A stretch of 58,144 bases of DNA, from NCBI GenBank assembly GCA_905233245.1, contig CAJODK010000010.1:1-58144 (forward strand), read 5' to 3'. Source of the DNA: an uncultured Prevotella sp. Lineage in GTDB: Bacteria; Bacteroidota; Bacteroidia; Bacteroidales; Bacteroidaceae. Positions 15,026-23,904 of the stretch are shown in pieces (position 1 is the first letter of the stretch; each line of letters opens with the position of its first letter). A program made the position numbers and the translations under genes. A model generated the notes under the pieces. It saw only the letters and a list, made by a program, of their open reading frames with translations. It was not told where the DNA came from and did no database searches.

Positions 15026-16369
15026 TTAGACGATGGGGAGGGAGGTGCCGTTAATCTTCTGGTAGAAATCAAGTGCGAAGACATCGGTCATACCAGAGAT
15101 AAAGTCAACGACTGCCATGACACGTGTGGGTAGGTCGGGGGCATTAATCTCGTACTGGCTGCTGACACGGCAGAGGAGTTGCTGTGAATAGAAGCGGTCG
15201 GGATGGAGTATGGCATCTACCATGCGCTCCAGGAGTGTGCCCATGATATGGAAACCAGCGAGTTCGATATCGAGAACGGGTTTGCTGCGGTATATCTTGC
15301 TGAATGCAACGTTGGAGCATCGTTCGTAGGCTTTGCGCTGTCGTAGGCTGATGTGCTTGATGAGTGAGCCTTGGAAGGTGCCTGCGAGTATTTCTTCTTC
15401 ATGTCGTAGGAAGGCTGCGGCACATTCGTTCTCGAGTTTGCCGATGACGCCAGCTCGCATATAGACTACCTGCTCGTTTTCATCGGTGATATGTTCTTTC
15501 TCTATTCGCTCCAGAATAGCTCGTTGTGCATCTTCCTCAAAGAAGTCGAGGAAGAGATCACGTGTCTCTTCGTAGGAGAGGAGTTTGAGTTTGTGTGCGT
15601 CCTCAATATCCATCACCTCATAGCAGATATCATCGGCAGCCTCGACGAGATAGACTAGGGGGTGGCGAGGGTAGGTTAGAGGTGAGAGGTTAGAGGTTAG
15701 AGGTGAGATGCCGAGTTCGCTGGCGATTTTCTTATAGGTGTCTGCCTCGGATGTGAAGTAACCGAATTTCTCCTTGCCGACATGTGGTATGGCGGAGGAG
15801 GGGTAGGGGTACTTGACGATGGAGGCGAGTGTACTATAGGTCATAGCGAAACCGCCCTCACGACGTCCAGAGAAGCGGTGTGTGAGAATGCGGAAGGCAT
15901 TGGCATTACCCTCGAAATGCACGAGATCCTGCCATACATCGGGGGGCAGCATGGTCTCCAGTTGGTGACCTGCTCCTTCAGAGAAGAATGTCTGTATGGC
16001 TCGTTCACCGGAATGACCGAAGGGAGGATTACCCAGATCGTGAGCGAGGCAGGCGGTGGAAACGATAGTGCCGAGTTCCTCGCAGAGAGAGCCTGCCAGT
16101 GCTGGATCACGGCGTATGATGTCGCGTGAGACGTCGCTGCCGAGTGACATGCCTACGCTGGCTACCTCGAGTGAGTGTGTCAGTCGATTGTGAACGAAGA
16201 TGGAACCTGGCAGCGGGAATACCTGTGTCTTATTCTGCAGGCGTCGGAATGGTGCTGAGAAGATGAGACGATCATAGTCGCGCTTGAACTCCGAACGGTC
16301 ATCATGGCGCTCTGTGTGGCGCAGTTCTTGTCCAAGCCGTTTATTGCTTATGAGGGTCGGCCAGTCCAT
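15026..16369 (-). CDS. dgt: deoxyguanosinetriphosphate triphosphohydrolase
   Basis: This 447-residue HD-domain enzyme hydrolyses dGTP (and, in some homologues, other dNTPs) to the nucleoside and triphosphate. Metal ligands of the HD fold are visible: His65 (RLTHS), His110-Asp111 (AHDLGNPPFGHSGE) and a later Asp in AADDI. HPLVYLVEAADD is a strong family motif. Residues 221-232 are encoded by five 7-bp repeats (15674-15708), an apparent insertion just before that motif. The gene lies nine bases after ftsZ and so probably belongs to the same transcription unit. Confidence 0.92.
   Translation of the reverse strand: MDWPTLISNKRLGQELRHTERHDDRSEFKRDYDRLIFSAPFRRLQNKTQVFPLPGSIFVHNRLTHSLEVASVGMSLGSDVSRDIIRRDPALAGSLCEELGTIVSTACLAHDLGNPPFGHSGERAIQTFFSEGAGHQLETMLPPDVWQDLVHFEGNANAFRILTHRFSGRREGGFAMTYSTLASIVKYPYPSSAIPHVGKEKFGYFTSEADTYKKIASELGISPLTSNLSPLTYPRHPLVYLVEAADDICYEVMDIEDAHKLKLLSYEETRDLFLDFFEEDAQRAILERIEKEHITDENEQVVYMRAGVIGKLENECAAAFLRHEEEILAGTFQGSLIKHISLRQRKAYERCSNVAFSKIYRSKPVLDIELAGFHIMGTLLERMVDAILHPDRFYSQQLLCRVSSQYEINAPDLPTRVMAVVDFISGMTDVFALDFYQKINGTSLPIV
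15674..15708 (-). repeat. heptamer repeat (GGTTAGA)n inside dgt
   Basis: Five contiguous 7-bp units GGT(T/G)AGA (as read on the plus strand) lie within the coding sequence. Fragments of the same repeat occur in the gap downstream at about 14998-15014. Confidence 0.88.
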
Positions 16370-16378
16370 TCTCCTCCC

Positions 16379-17761
16379 TTATGTGAAACTGATTACCCCT
16401 TCAGTGGGAGCAGCAGGTCTTGGAGTCTCACTCTTGTTGGCGTCAGCTTTGTTGACGCTCTTATAGGAGAGAGAGAGGTGATTGAGGTTTTCCAGCTGCT
16501 GGTGTGTACGTCCGTAGGTAGGATTGTTCTCCACGGCGAGTATGAGGTCTTCGTTGTCGAGGTCCTCGGCCTTGAAAAGGAAGAACTTAGCACGGCGCTT
16601 CTCAGGATGATTAAGTCCGTCACCGCCATAATAGCGGGTGATACGTTCCATCTCAAGACGGCGTCGCTCCTCCTCCTCTGCGAGTCGTGCCATTTCCTCA
16701 GCGGTGCGTTTTTTCTGACGCTCTGCGAGTTGGTCGTCGATGTCTGCCAGTCCGAAGCCAGTAGCAAGGATTGTCACCTTGACCTTGTCGCCCAGTGTAG
16801 GATCATTGGCAATACCCCACTTGAGTTCAAAGTTGGAGAACTTCTCCATGAAGTCGTTAATCTCTGTCATCTCATCCATCATAAGGCCTTTGTGATTGGC
16901 ATCGTCAGCATGTGTGAATGAGAGTAGTATCTTCTTAGAGTGGAAGACATCATTGTCATTGAGCAGGGGAGAGTTGAGTGCGTCCTCTATGGCGCGCTTC
17001 ACACGTCCGTCGCCCTCGCCATAACCAGTGGACATGATAGCTACTCCACCGTCCTTAAGGACAGTCTTAACGTCATTGAAATCCAGGTTTATCTTGCCGT
17101 GTATAGTGATAATCTCTGCTATGGACTTAGCAGCAACGGAGAGGGTATCGTCAGCCTTTGCAAAAGCTTCATTGACAGAGAGATCAGAGTATATCTGGCG
17201 CAGTCGCTCATTATTGATGACTAGGAGTGCATCAACATTCTTTGCCATCTCTTCCACGCCATCGAGTGCCTGTGATATCTTCTTAGTACCCTCGAACTTG
17301 AAAGGAATAGTGACGATACCTACTGTGAGGATATCCATTGCCTTGGACTCGCGGGCTATGATAGGTGCTGCACCAGTACCAGTGCCACCACCCATGCCAG
17401 CAGTGATGAAGGTCATCTTGGTACCGTCATTGAGCATCTGACGAACGTCTTCTATACTCTCCTCAGCAGCGGCGCGCGCCTTCTCTGGGCGGTTGCCAGC
17501 ACCGAGTCCCTCGCTGCCCAGTTGGAGGTGTACGGGAACAGGTGAGTCATTGAGTGCTTGTGCGTCGGTATTGCATAGTACGAATGACACATCGTGTATG
17601 CCCTCTCGGTACATGTGATTGACGGCATTGCCACCGCCACCGCCTACGCCGATGACCTTGATGATACTCTTCTCCTGTATAGCGGGACCGAAGTCGAGGA
17701 TACCGCCATTGTTGCTATTATTGCTGTTGCTGTTGTTGGGGGTTACATCGAAATCTAGCAT
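16379..17761 (-). CDS. ftsZ: cell division protein FtsZ
   Basis: FtsZ (460 residues) is the tubulin-like GTPase that forms the division ring. The signature GGGTGTGA and the N-terminal VIGVGGGGGNAVN nucleotide loop are present, as are the T7-loop region (NLDFNDVKTVL) and the conserved DPTLGDKVKVTILATGF segment. The N-terminus starts with an Asn/Ser-rich stretch before the core. The C-terminal linker has a charged coiled-coil-like part (ERQKKRTAEEMARLAEEEER region), and the end GVISFT resembles the peptide that binds FtsA. It follows ftsA by 14 bases. Confidence 0.98.
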   Translation of the reverse strand: MLDFDVTPNNSNSNNSNNGGILDFGPAIQEKSIIKVIGVGGGGGNAVNHMYREGIHDVSFVLCNTDAQALNDSPVPVHLQLGSEGLGAGNRPEKARAAAEESIEDVRQMLNDGTKMTFITAGMGGGTGTGAAPIIARESKAMDILTVGIVTIPFKFEGTKKISQALDGVEEMAKNVDALLVINNERLRQIYSDLSVNEAFAKADDTLSVAAKSIAEIITIHGKINLDFNDVKTVLKDGGVAIMSTGYGEGDGRVKRAIEDALNSPLLNDNDVFHSKKILLSFTHADDANHKGLMMDEMTEINDFMEKFSNFELKWGIANDPTLGDKVKVTILATGFGLADIDDQLAERQKKRTAEEMARLAEEEERRRLEMERITRYYGGDGLNHPEKRRAKFFLFKAEDLDNEDLILAVENNPTYGRTHQQLENLNHLSLSYKSVNKADANKSETPRPAAPTEGVISFT

Positions 17762-17775
17762 AATTCTTCTCCTTT

Positions 17776-19242
17776 CTATTCTTCATCAGTAAATGATCCA
17801 AGCCACTTCACGAGTCGAGAGCCGAAGCTAGGCTTACGCTTAGCTTCTTCCTCCATCTGTCGCTTAGCCTCGTCGGCGAGTCTCTGTTCTTCGGCCTCCT
17901 TAGCCGCTTTGGCTGCAGCTGCAGCCTTTGCCGCCTCCATTTCTGCCATGGTCTGCACGGCACCCTGTGGCAGAGTGTTAGGATCGCGCGGTGTGATAAT
18001 CTCTGCGGTCTGTGCAGGCTGTGATGTTTGTCCTTGCTGCGCAGTAGTATTAGGATTAGTCTCACCGAAGAGATTCTGACTTTTCTGTTCCTCAGGTTGC
18101 CAGCAGTTCTGGTCACCCTTAGCCAGAAGTCCGATGAGTGTATTCATTGTGCCGTCATGAGCGGTGATAGCAGGGTTAGACGAGCTGATAGTATAGGTAA
18201 CGAAATTAGCCAGTCTTACCTTCTCCACTCCCGTCTGCTTGGTGAATGCCACGTCGATATTCTTGAGGTTGGAACCGCCGCCAGTGAGCACGATGCCCCC
18301 GAGTAGTTTGTCTTGATACTCCTGTGGTACCTGATTCCATGCGTTGGCTACAATCTCCTGCACTCGAGCCTCTACGATATCTATGAATCGTGAACTCTCC
18401 ACCTTGCGCTCGTAGTCGAGGTCGTAATTGAGTGACTGGTCAATGTCTGCGGGTTCGGTATAGGCTGATGCATAGCGTAGTTTGAGTTTCTCTGCCTCAT
18501 GCTCCTCCACCTGCAGTGAGCATATATCCTTGGTTATATTATTGCCGCCTAGAGGTATGACTGCGAGGTGACGTATGATATTCTTGTGATATACCATCAC
18601 GGTGGTGGTGTCGGCCCCGAGGTCCACGAGTACGCATCCACTGCGCTTCTCCACTGGTGTCAGTACGGCGTCAGCGAGTGCGAATGGTGCGAGGTAAACC
18701 TCTGCAATCTTCACGTCAGCTATCTCGAAGCAGGTATTGAGTTTCTGGTAGTGGCGCTTGCTCTGCAGTATATTGAGGAAATTGCCCTCCAGGCGCTGGC
18801 ACTGCACTCCGACGGGTTCTGTCTGCATGAGATTGTCGGCCTTGTACTCCTGCACCTCGACATCGAGAATCTCCTTCTCAGGATACTCCATGGAGCGATT
18901 CTGGTCCATCATCTCTACGATGAGTTGCTGTGTGACAGGAATGTCACCAGAGATTTCTTTGACGATAACGTTGAGGTCGGAGTGTATGGACTGTCCTCCC
19001 ACTCCGATATATACGTGCTTGATACCTGCTTTGAGTTGTGAACGCAGTCTCTGAATGATATTTGTGATACACTGTACCGTCTTGTCAATGTTGTATACAA
19101 CACCCTTACGGATACACTGAGTGGCGTCCTCGGATACTACTGCGAGCACGTCAATACGACCGTCCGACTTCTTCTGTCCGGCGATACCTTTAATCTTTGT
19201 TGAGCCAAGTTCTATGGCTACTATAAAATTCCTTGCTGGCAT
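17776..19242 (-). CDS. ftsA: cell division protein FtsA
   Basis: FtsA (488 residues) is an actin-like ATPase that tethers FtsZ to the membrane. Phosphate-binding motifs VAIELGSTKIKG (N-terminus) and VLVDLGADTTTVMVY are present, as is the GIVLTGGGSNLKN motif. The C-terminus has an Ala/Glu/Lys-rich coiled region and ends RLVKWLGSFTDEE, which suits the membrane-targeting amphipathic helix. An ATG three codons upstream (19251) lies inside a TAACTTTG element; ATG 19242 is the better start, because a transcript from that element begins at it. Confidence 0.96.
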   Translation of the reverse strand: MPARNFIVAIELGSTKIKGIAGQKKSDGRIDVLAVVSEDATQCIRKGVVYNIDKTVQCITNIIQRLRSQLKAGIKHVYIGVGGQSIHSDLNVIVKEISGDIPVTQQLIVEMMDQNRSMEYPEKEILDVEVQEYKADNLMQTEPVGVQCQRLEGNFLNILQSKRHYQKLNTCFEIADVKIAEVYLAPFALADAVLTPVEKRSGCVLVDLGADTTTVMVYHKNIIRHLAVIPLGGNNITKDICSLQVEEHEAEKLKLRYASAYTEPADIDQSLNYDLDYERKVESSRFIDIVEARVQEIVANAWNQVPQEYQDKLLGGIVLTGGGSNLKNIDVAFTKQTGVEKVRLANFVTYTISSSNPAITAHDGTMNTLIGLLAKGDQNCWQPEEQKSQNLFGETNPNTTAQQGQTSQPAQTAEIITPRDPNTLPQGAVQTMAEMEAAKAAAAAKAAKEAEEQRLADEAKRQMEEEAKRKPSFGSRLVKWLGSFTDEE

Positions 19243-19248
19243 AATATG

Positions 19249-19256
19249 CAAAGTTA
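19249..19256 (-). promoter_or_regulatory. internal promoter before ftsA
   Basis: TAACTTTG ends six bases before the FtsA start codon at 19242, in the only sizeable gap (63 bases) of the lower dcw cluster. It would let ftsA-ftsZ-dgt be transcribed separately, with essentially no leader. The -33 element is poor. Confidence 0.55.
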
Positions 19257-19305
19257 CGAATTAAGGAATTAAAGAATAAATGAATTAACGTATTTTATGA
19301 TATTT

Positions 19306-20100
19306 TCATCCTCTTTTGCGACACACCACCTGATTGGCATACTCAAGCGAGATGTAGTCGTACTTGTTCCATCCAGCATGAGCCAATCCGAAGCGATAGA
19401 ACTGTTCGAGTCGCGTCAACTGGTTGTTAACGAAGTCCTTAATCTTCTCATTGCGAGCGTGTTCGCTGGCAGCAGAAGGCAGCTGTCCTATGCAGACGAT
19501 ATGGTCACCCACTCGAGGAACGAGTTCGATGGAGAGATCGGGGAGCACGTTGATTTGCTCTATCTGATTGCGCCATAGGTCGTTGTCCATAATTACCTGA
19601 GCCAGTGGTGCGAGGAATCGATTGGCATAAGTCTTGCTGACATGTCCTGTGACGATAATCATGTCACTGGTATATTGCGAGTTGGGCATCACTCCGCCGT
19701 TGGCATCGACATAGTAGTCCTCTCCCTGGTCGCTCTTGACGCGTATGATAGGCAGATTCTGGGTGATGGTGACGAAGGCATGTCCGTCAGTGGTGAGATA
19801 GCACTGTGCTGTCTTGACAAAAGGCATAGTGACCAGTTGCTGTTCTATCTTGCGAGGATTGACGGTCGCTGTGGGGTGATTGAGTGGATATAGTCCTTTG
19901 CGAGTCAGTAGTGTCTTTACTTCGTCGGAATTTAGGAATCCATTGATATTGTCATCGGCGATATTGATGACCACCTTGGTGCACACGGAAGACTCCTGCA
20001 CGGGTCGGTGCCATGCAGTGAGTGCCATGAAGAGATAGCCACCTATTGCTATGTCAGCGCAGACGAGAAAAGTCCGCTTCCAGTTCACGTTGAGTTTCAT
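19306..20100 (-). CDS. ftsQ: cell division protein FtsQ/DivIB-like
   Basis: It has 264 residues with one membrane helix near the N-terminus (about 9-28) and a periplasmic POTRA-like domain (about 40-110: VVINIADDNINGFLNSDEVKTLL ... MPFVKTAQCYL). FtsQ joins early and late division proteins in the divisome. Sequence conservation in this family is low; the call rests on topology and on its position between murC (3 bases away) and ftsA. The final residues are basic (CRKRG). Confidence 0.88.
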   Translation of the reverse strand: MKLNVNWKRTFLVCADIAIGGYLFMALTAWHRPVQESSVCTKVVINIADDNINGFLNSDEVKTLLTRKGLYPLNHPTATVNPRKIEQQLVTMPFVKTAQCYLTTDGHAFVTITQNLPIIRVKSDQGEDYYVDANGGVMPNSQYTSDMIIVTGHVSKTYANRFLAPLAQVIMDNDLWRNQIEQINVLPDLSIELVPRVGDHIVCIGQLPSAASEHARNEKIKDFVNNQLTRLEQFYRFGLAHAGWNKYDYISLEYANQVVCRKRG

Positions 20101-20103
20101 TTT

Positions 20104-21468
20104 TTACTCTTTCTCCTTAATAATCTTAGTGATTTCGGGAACGAAGTTGTCTAGGTCACCGGCTCCCAGTATGATGAGTACGTCGAAGTCACGAGAACTG
20201 ACGAAGGAGAGAACCTCCTCCTTGTGTATCATTTGCTTCTTGACGCCAGGGGCAAGATTGTCGTAGATGAGTTGGGAGGTGACGCCTGGGATGGGCTGTT
20301 CGCGGGCAGGATAGATATCGCAGAGGATGACCTCATCGAGTTGCGACAGTGCGTCGGCAAAATCCTTATAGAAGTCACGGGTGCGGGTATAGAGATGAGG
20401 TTGGAAGATGGCCGTGATATGACGGTCGTGATACACCTGCTTCATGCTCTTGGCACTCTGGTATATCTCCTTGGGATGGTGAGCATAGTCGGAGAGTACC
20501 ACATGGCGGTCATTGCGCAGAGAGAAGTCAAAGCGACGGTCTACTCCAGCATAAGACTCCATTCCCTTGCGCAGTTCGTCGGCAGTACAGCCATTGAGCT
20601 GGGCCATCGCCATCGCTCCTATGCCATTGTCGATATTGATGGGAACAGGTTGGCCGAGACGTACTCCACGCACATTCTCTATGGGAGAGATGAAGTCGAA
20701 GGATATCTCACCACGTTCTATTAGAATATTCTCAGCATGGAAGTCACCAGACTGGATGCCGTAGGTATAGGTGCGAACGCCCTGCTGCACGTCGGCCTTC
20801 ATCTCCAGTCCCTCATGAATGATGAGCGCACCGCCAGGTTGTATGAGAGTGGTATAATGGCGAAAGGACTCCAGATACGCCTCCTTGGTGCCATAGATAT
20901 CAAGATGGTCGGGATCTGAACTCGTAATGACCGTCATCCATGGGCGCAACCAGTGGAAGGAACGGTCAAATTCATCTGCCTCAATGACTACATAGTCAGA
21001 GTCATCGGAGAGAATGTAATTGGTGCCGTAGTTCTTGGATATACCCCCAAGGAATGCATTGCAATCCAGCGCAGACTGATGCATGATATGGGCACACATG
21101 GTAGATGTTGTCGTCTTGCCATGAGTGCCAGCTACGCAGAGGCCTTTATGTTCACGAGTCAGTGTGCCTAGCACCTGTGCACGTTTCTGTATGTCGAAGC
21201 CCCCATCGCGGAAGAACTGCAACTCTTTATGTTCGGCAGGGATGGCAGGGGTATATATTACCAAAGTTTCACGAGGGTCACGGCAAGCTAGAGGTATCTG
21301 CTCGACATCCTCTTCGTAATGGATTAGCATACCCTCCTGCTGGAGAGCCTCAGTGAGTTTGGAAGGAGTCTTGTCATAACCTGCAACGACCTTGCCCTGA
21401 CGTAAGAAATAACGTGCTATGGCACTCATGCCGATGCCACCAGCACCTACGAAATATACTGCATTCAT
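20104..21468 (-). CDS. murC: UDP-N-acetylmuramate--L-alanine ligase
   Basis: MurC (454 residues) adds L-Ala to UDP-MurNAc in the cytoplasm. The N-terminal FVGAGGIGMSAIARYFL binds the UDP substrate, GTHGKTTT is the ATP P-loop, and ADEFDRSF and HHPKEI are family motifs. Its start overlaps the murG stop by four bases (ATGA), so translation is probably coupled. Length is normal. Confidence 0.97.
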   Translation of the reverse strand: MNAVYFVGAGGIGMSAIARYFLRQGKVVAGYDKTPSKLTEALQQEGMLIHYEEDVEQIPLACRDPRETLVIYTPAIPAEHKELQFFRDGGFDIQKRAQVLGTLTREHKGLCVAGTHGKTTTSTMCAHIMHQSALDCNAFLGGISKNYGTNYILSDDSDYVVIEADEFDRSFHWLRPWMTVITSSDPDHLDIYGTKEAYLESFRHYTTLIQPGGALIIHEGLEMKADVQQGVRTYTYGIQSGDFHAENILIERGEISFDFISPIENVRGVRLGQPVPINIDNGIGAMAMAQLNGCTADELRKGMESYAGVDRRFDFSLRNDRHVVLSDYAHHPKEIYQSAKSMKQVYHDRHITAIFQPHLYTRTRDFYKDFADALSQLDEVILCDIYPAREQPIPGVTSQLIYDNLAPGVKKQMIHKEEVLSFVSSRDFDVLIILGAGDLDNFVPEITKIIKEKE

Positions 21469-22571
21469 TGTTCTATCAATTTTAAGACCTCGTCGGCGAT
21501 GATGTCGGCGGAGTTAGGGAGAGCGAGTTTGAGCACCTCGTGTTCGAGAGATGCTATAACATTCTTATCAGAGACGAGCGCGATAGACTCCTCCACGAGA
21601 GTCTGCTCAGCGATATTGTCAGGAATGAAGAGAGCCGCATTTCGGTCAGAAAGTGCCCGTGCATTCTTGGTCTGGTGATCCTCAGCCACATTGGGAGAAG
21701 GCACGAGTACGGAAGCCTTGCCCAACAGACACAGTTCGCTGATACTGGATGCTCCGGCACGGCTGATGACGATGTCGGCAGCCCTGTAGGCAGCAGCCAT
21801 ATCAGAGACGAAAGCCTGTGGATGCACCAAAGTGACTCCAGTTTCCTTGGTCTTACGCTGACACTCGTCGATATAGAATTTGCCCGTTTGCCAGATGACC
21901 TGTACGCCACTCCTCTCGAAGCGCTCCAGACCAGCAGCGATGGCATTGTTGATGGTGCGAGCACCGAGTGAGCCGCCTATGACGAGTATTGTAGGTCGAT
22001 CAGTCTCCAGCCCCATTGCCCTGCGGGCCTCAGCCTTTGTCATGGTATTGGCAAGGAGAGACTGACGCACGGGATTGCCTGTCTTGATAAGACGGTCGGC
22101 AGGGAAGAAACGTTCCATACCATCGTATGCTACACAGATTTTCTTAGCCTTTTTAGCCAGAGATTTATTGGTTACACCAGCATAGGAATTCTGTTCTTGG
22201 ATGAGGCATGGCACGCCCATCGCTGCAGCTGCATTGAGGGTAGGAGCCGAGGCGAATCCACCCACTCCGACTGCCACCTGAGGATGGAAGTCGCGTATAA
22301 TCTGCTTAACCTTACGGCGGCTGCGGAGGAAGTCTATCATAACACCGATGTTCTTAGGACTCCAGAGAGGGCGTATCAATCCACGTACAGGCAAACCGAT
22401 AATCTCGTAGCCAGCCTCTGGCACGCGTGTCATCTCCATGCGTCCCTCTGCTCCGATGAACAGTATCTTTGCATCAGGACACTTCTCCTTCAGGGCATTA
22501 GCAATACTGACAGCAGGAAAGATATGACCTCCTGTACCACCCCCACTGATGATAAATCTCGGTTCTTTCAT
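21465..22571 (-). CDS. murG: UDP-GlcNAc:undecaprenyl-PP-MurNAc-pentapeptide GlcNAc transferase
   Basis: MurG (368 residues) makes lipid II from lipid I at the inner face of the membrane. The Gly-rich ISGGGTGGHIFPAVSIA loop is diagnostic, and the donor-binding motif SRAGASSISEL is present near residue 270. It lies between ftsW (11 bases) and murC (4-base overlap), as usual in this cluster. Confidence 0.97.
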   Translation of the reverse strand: MKEPRFIISGGGTGGHIFPAVSIANALKEKCPDAKILFIGAEGRMEMTRVPEAGYEIIGLPVRGLIRPLWSPKNIGVMIDFLRSRRKVKQIIRDFHPQVAVGVGGFASAPTLNAAAAMGVPCLIQEQNSYAGVTNKSLAKKAKKICVAYDGMERFFPADRLIKTGNPVRQSLLANTMTKAEARRAMGLETDRPTILVIGGSLGARTINNAIAAGLERFERSGVQVIWQTGKFYIDECQRKTKETGVTLVHPQAFVSDMAAAYRAADIVISRAGASSISELCLLGKASVLVPSPNVAEDHQTKNARALSDRNAALFIPDNIAEQTLVEESIALVSDKNVIASLEHEVLKLALPNSADIIADEVLKLIEQ

Positions 22572-22582
22572 TTTTTCTCTTT

Positions 22583-23896
22583 TTAGTCCTCGCGCTTTTT
22601 AGCCGTGCGGCTGACGCTCAGAATGACACCTATATATATACAGTTGATGATGCTGGATGTACCACCCTTACTGATGAGGGGTAATGGCTGACCTGTGACG
22701 GGAGCGAGACCTACGGCAACCATCATATTGAACATAGCCTGCACGACGATGAGCAGAGCTAGTCCCATAGCGAGATAGGCAGGGAAGGTATTCTGACAAC
22801 AGCGTGCGATATATCCCGTGCGGAAGAGCAGGGAGATATAGAGCAGTGCTACAAAGGCAGCTCCGAGCCATCCCAGTTCCTCGAAGATGATGGCATAGAT
22901 AAAGTCAGAGAAGGCCAGTGGCAGGAAGTCACGCTGTACGGAGTTGCCTGGTCCGACGCCAGTGAAGTGACTCGATGCGATGGCGATATTGGCATGTCCC
23001 ACCTGACCATTCTTGTCAAGATCGTACTCATGAGGTGGCACTTCCTCGCTGCTGGCAAAGTCGGCGATACGCTGTTTCCAAAGGTCGAGACGGTGGAGGA
23101 TGCCGCCACGTTTTGCAGGTTTGACTTCCTTTCCAACCTGAGTGACGGAGACCTCTTCGGTGAGTTTTTTGCCATCCGTGCTTACCTGCTCCCCCTCCAC
23201 GACCTCTGTGGTAGGAACATTCATGGCAGTGGCATTGTCAGCTAGTTCGTTCTTAGACTTACCCACAGCGTACACCAGTATAACGACCACTACGACCGCC
23301 ACTGCCACAGCAGAGCAGAGGTATCCGAGTTGCCTGAGAGGTACGCGGCCGATGACCATCATTAGAAATACGATGACACCCATCAGAGCTGCTGTGGAGA
23401 AGTTCTCAGGCAGGACGAGCGCTATGAGAATACCAGAGGTGATGAGGACATATTTGAAAGCCTTTGGATGAGCACCCGACGGGGTTTGTAGCTGGCTGAG
23501 AATATGAGCAGTGGCAAGCACCATGGTACCCTTGGCAATTTCTGACGGTTGCAGAGGAATAATACCAAAGAGCTTAATCCAGCGTGCAGCATCATTCTCC
23601 TTGGAACCTATGATATAAACAAGTATTAGTAGAATGATAGAGAATGGCACGAGGATAGGCGTCATTACCTTGAAGTAACGACATGGAACATTGAGCACAC
23701 AGACCATGAAGAAAAGGCCAAAGAGCAGGGTAGTGGAATGGAAGGCTGCAGCCCACCAGTAGTTGCCCGACTTATAGCCTAGAATGGATGATGAAGAATA
23801 GACCTCCAGCACGCTGATAATACATAGCATGAAGAATATCATCCAGATGATACGGTCGCCCTTAAATATGTTTTGCAGTTGCTTGAACTTATCCAA
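22583..23896 (-). CDS. ftsW: FtsW-type SEDS peptidoglycan polymerase
   Basis: The protein has 437 residues and about ten membrane helices. SEDS motifs are visible: GIIPLQPSEIAKG in the middle and, near the C-terminus, TGQPLPLISKGGTS. SEDS proteins polymerise glycan strands from lipid II with a class B PBP, here the ftsI product. An unusually long hydrophilic loop of roughly 85 residues (Glu/Lys/Thr-rich, about 210-290) precedes the GHANIAIASSHFTGVG segment. It follows murD by eight bases. Confidence 0.95.
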   Translation of the reverse strand: MDKFKQLQNIFKGDRIIWMIFFMLCIISVLEVYSSSSILGYKSGNYWWAAAFHSTTLLFGLFFMVCVLNVPCRYFKVMTPILVPFSIILLILVYIIGSKENDAARWIKLFGIIPLQPSEIAKGTMVLATAHILSQLQTPSGAHPKAFKYVLITSGILIALVLPENFSTAALMGVIVFLMMVIGRVPLRQLGYLCSAVAVAVVVVVILVYAVGKSKNELADNATAMNVPTTEVVEGEQVSTDGKKLTEEVSVTQVGKEVKPAKRGGILHRLDLWKQRIADFASSEEVPPHEYDLDKNGQVGHANIAIASSHFTGVGPGNSVQRDFLPLAFSDFIYAIIFEELGWLGAAFVALLYISLLFRTGYIARCCQNTFPAYLAMGLALLIVVQAMFNMMVAVGLAPVTGQPLPLISKGGTSSIINCIYIGVILSVSRTAKKRED

Positions 23897-23904
23897 TGTC
23901 GTAA

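Noticed and set aside
16304..16921. 205-residue plus-strand frame
   Set aside because: Antisense to the ftsZ C-terminus and the dgt start.
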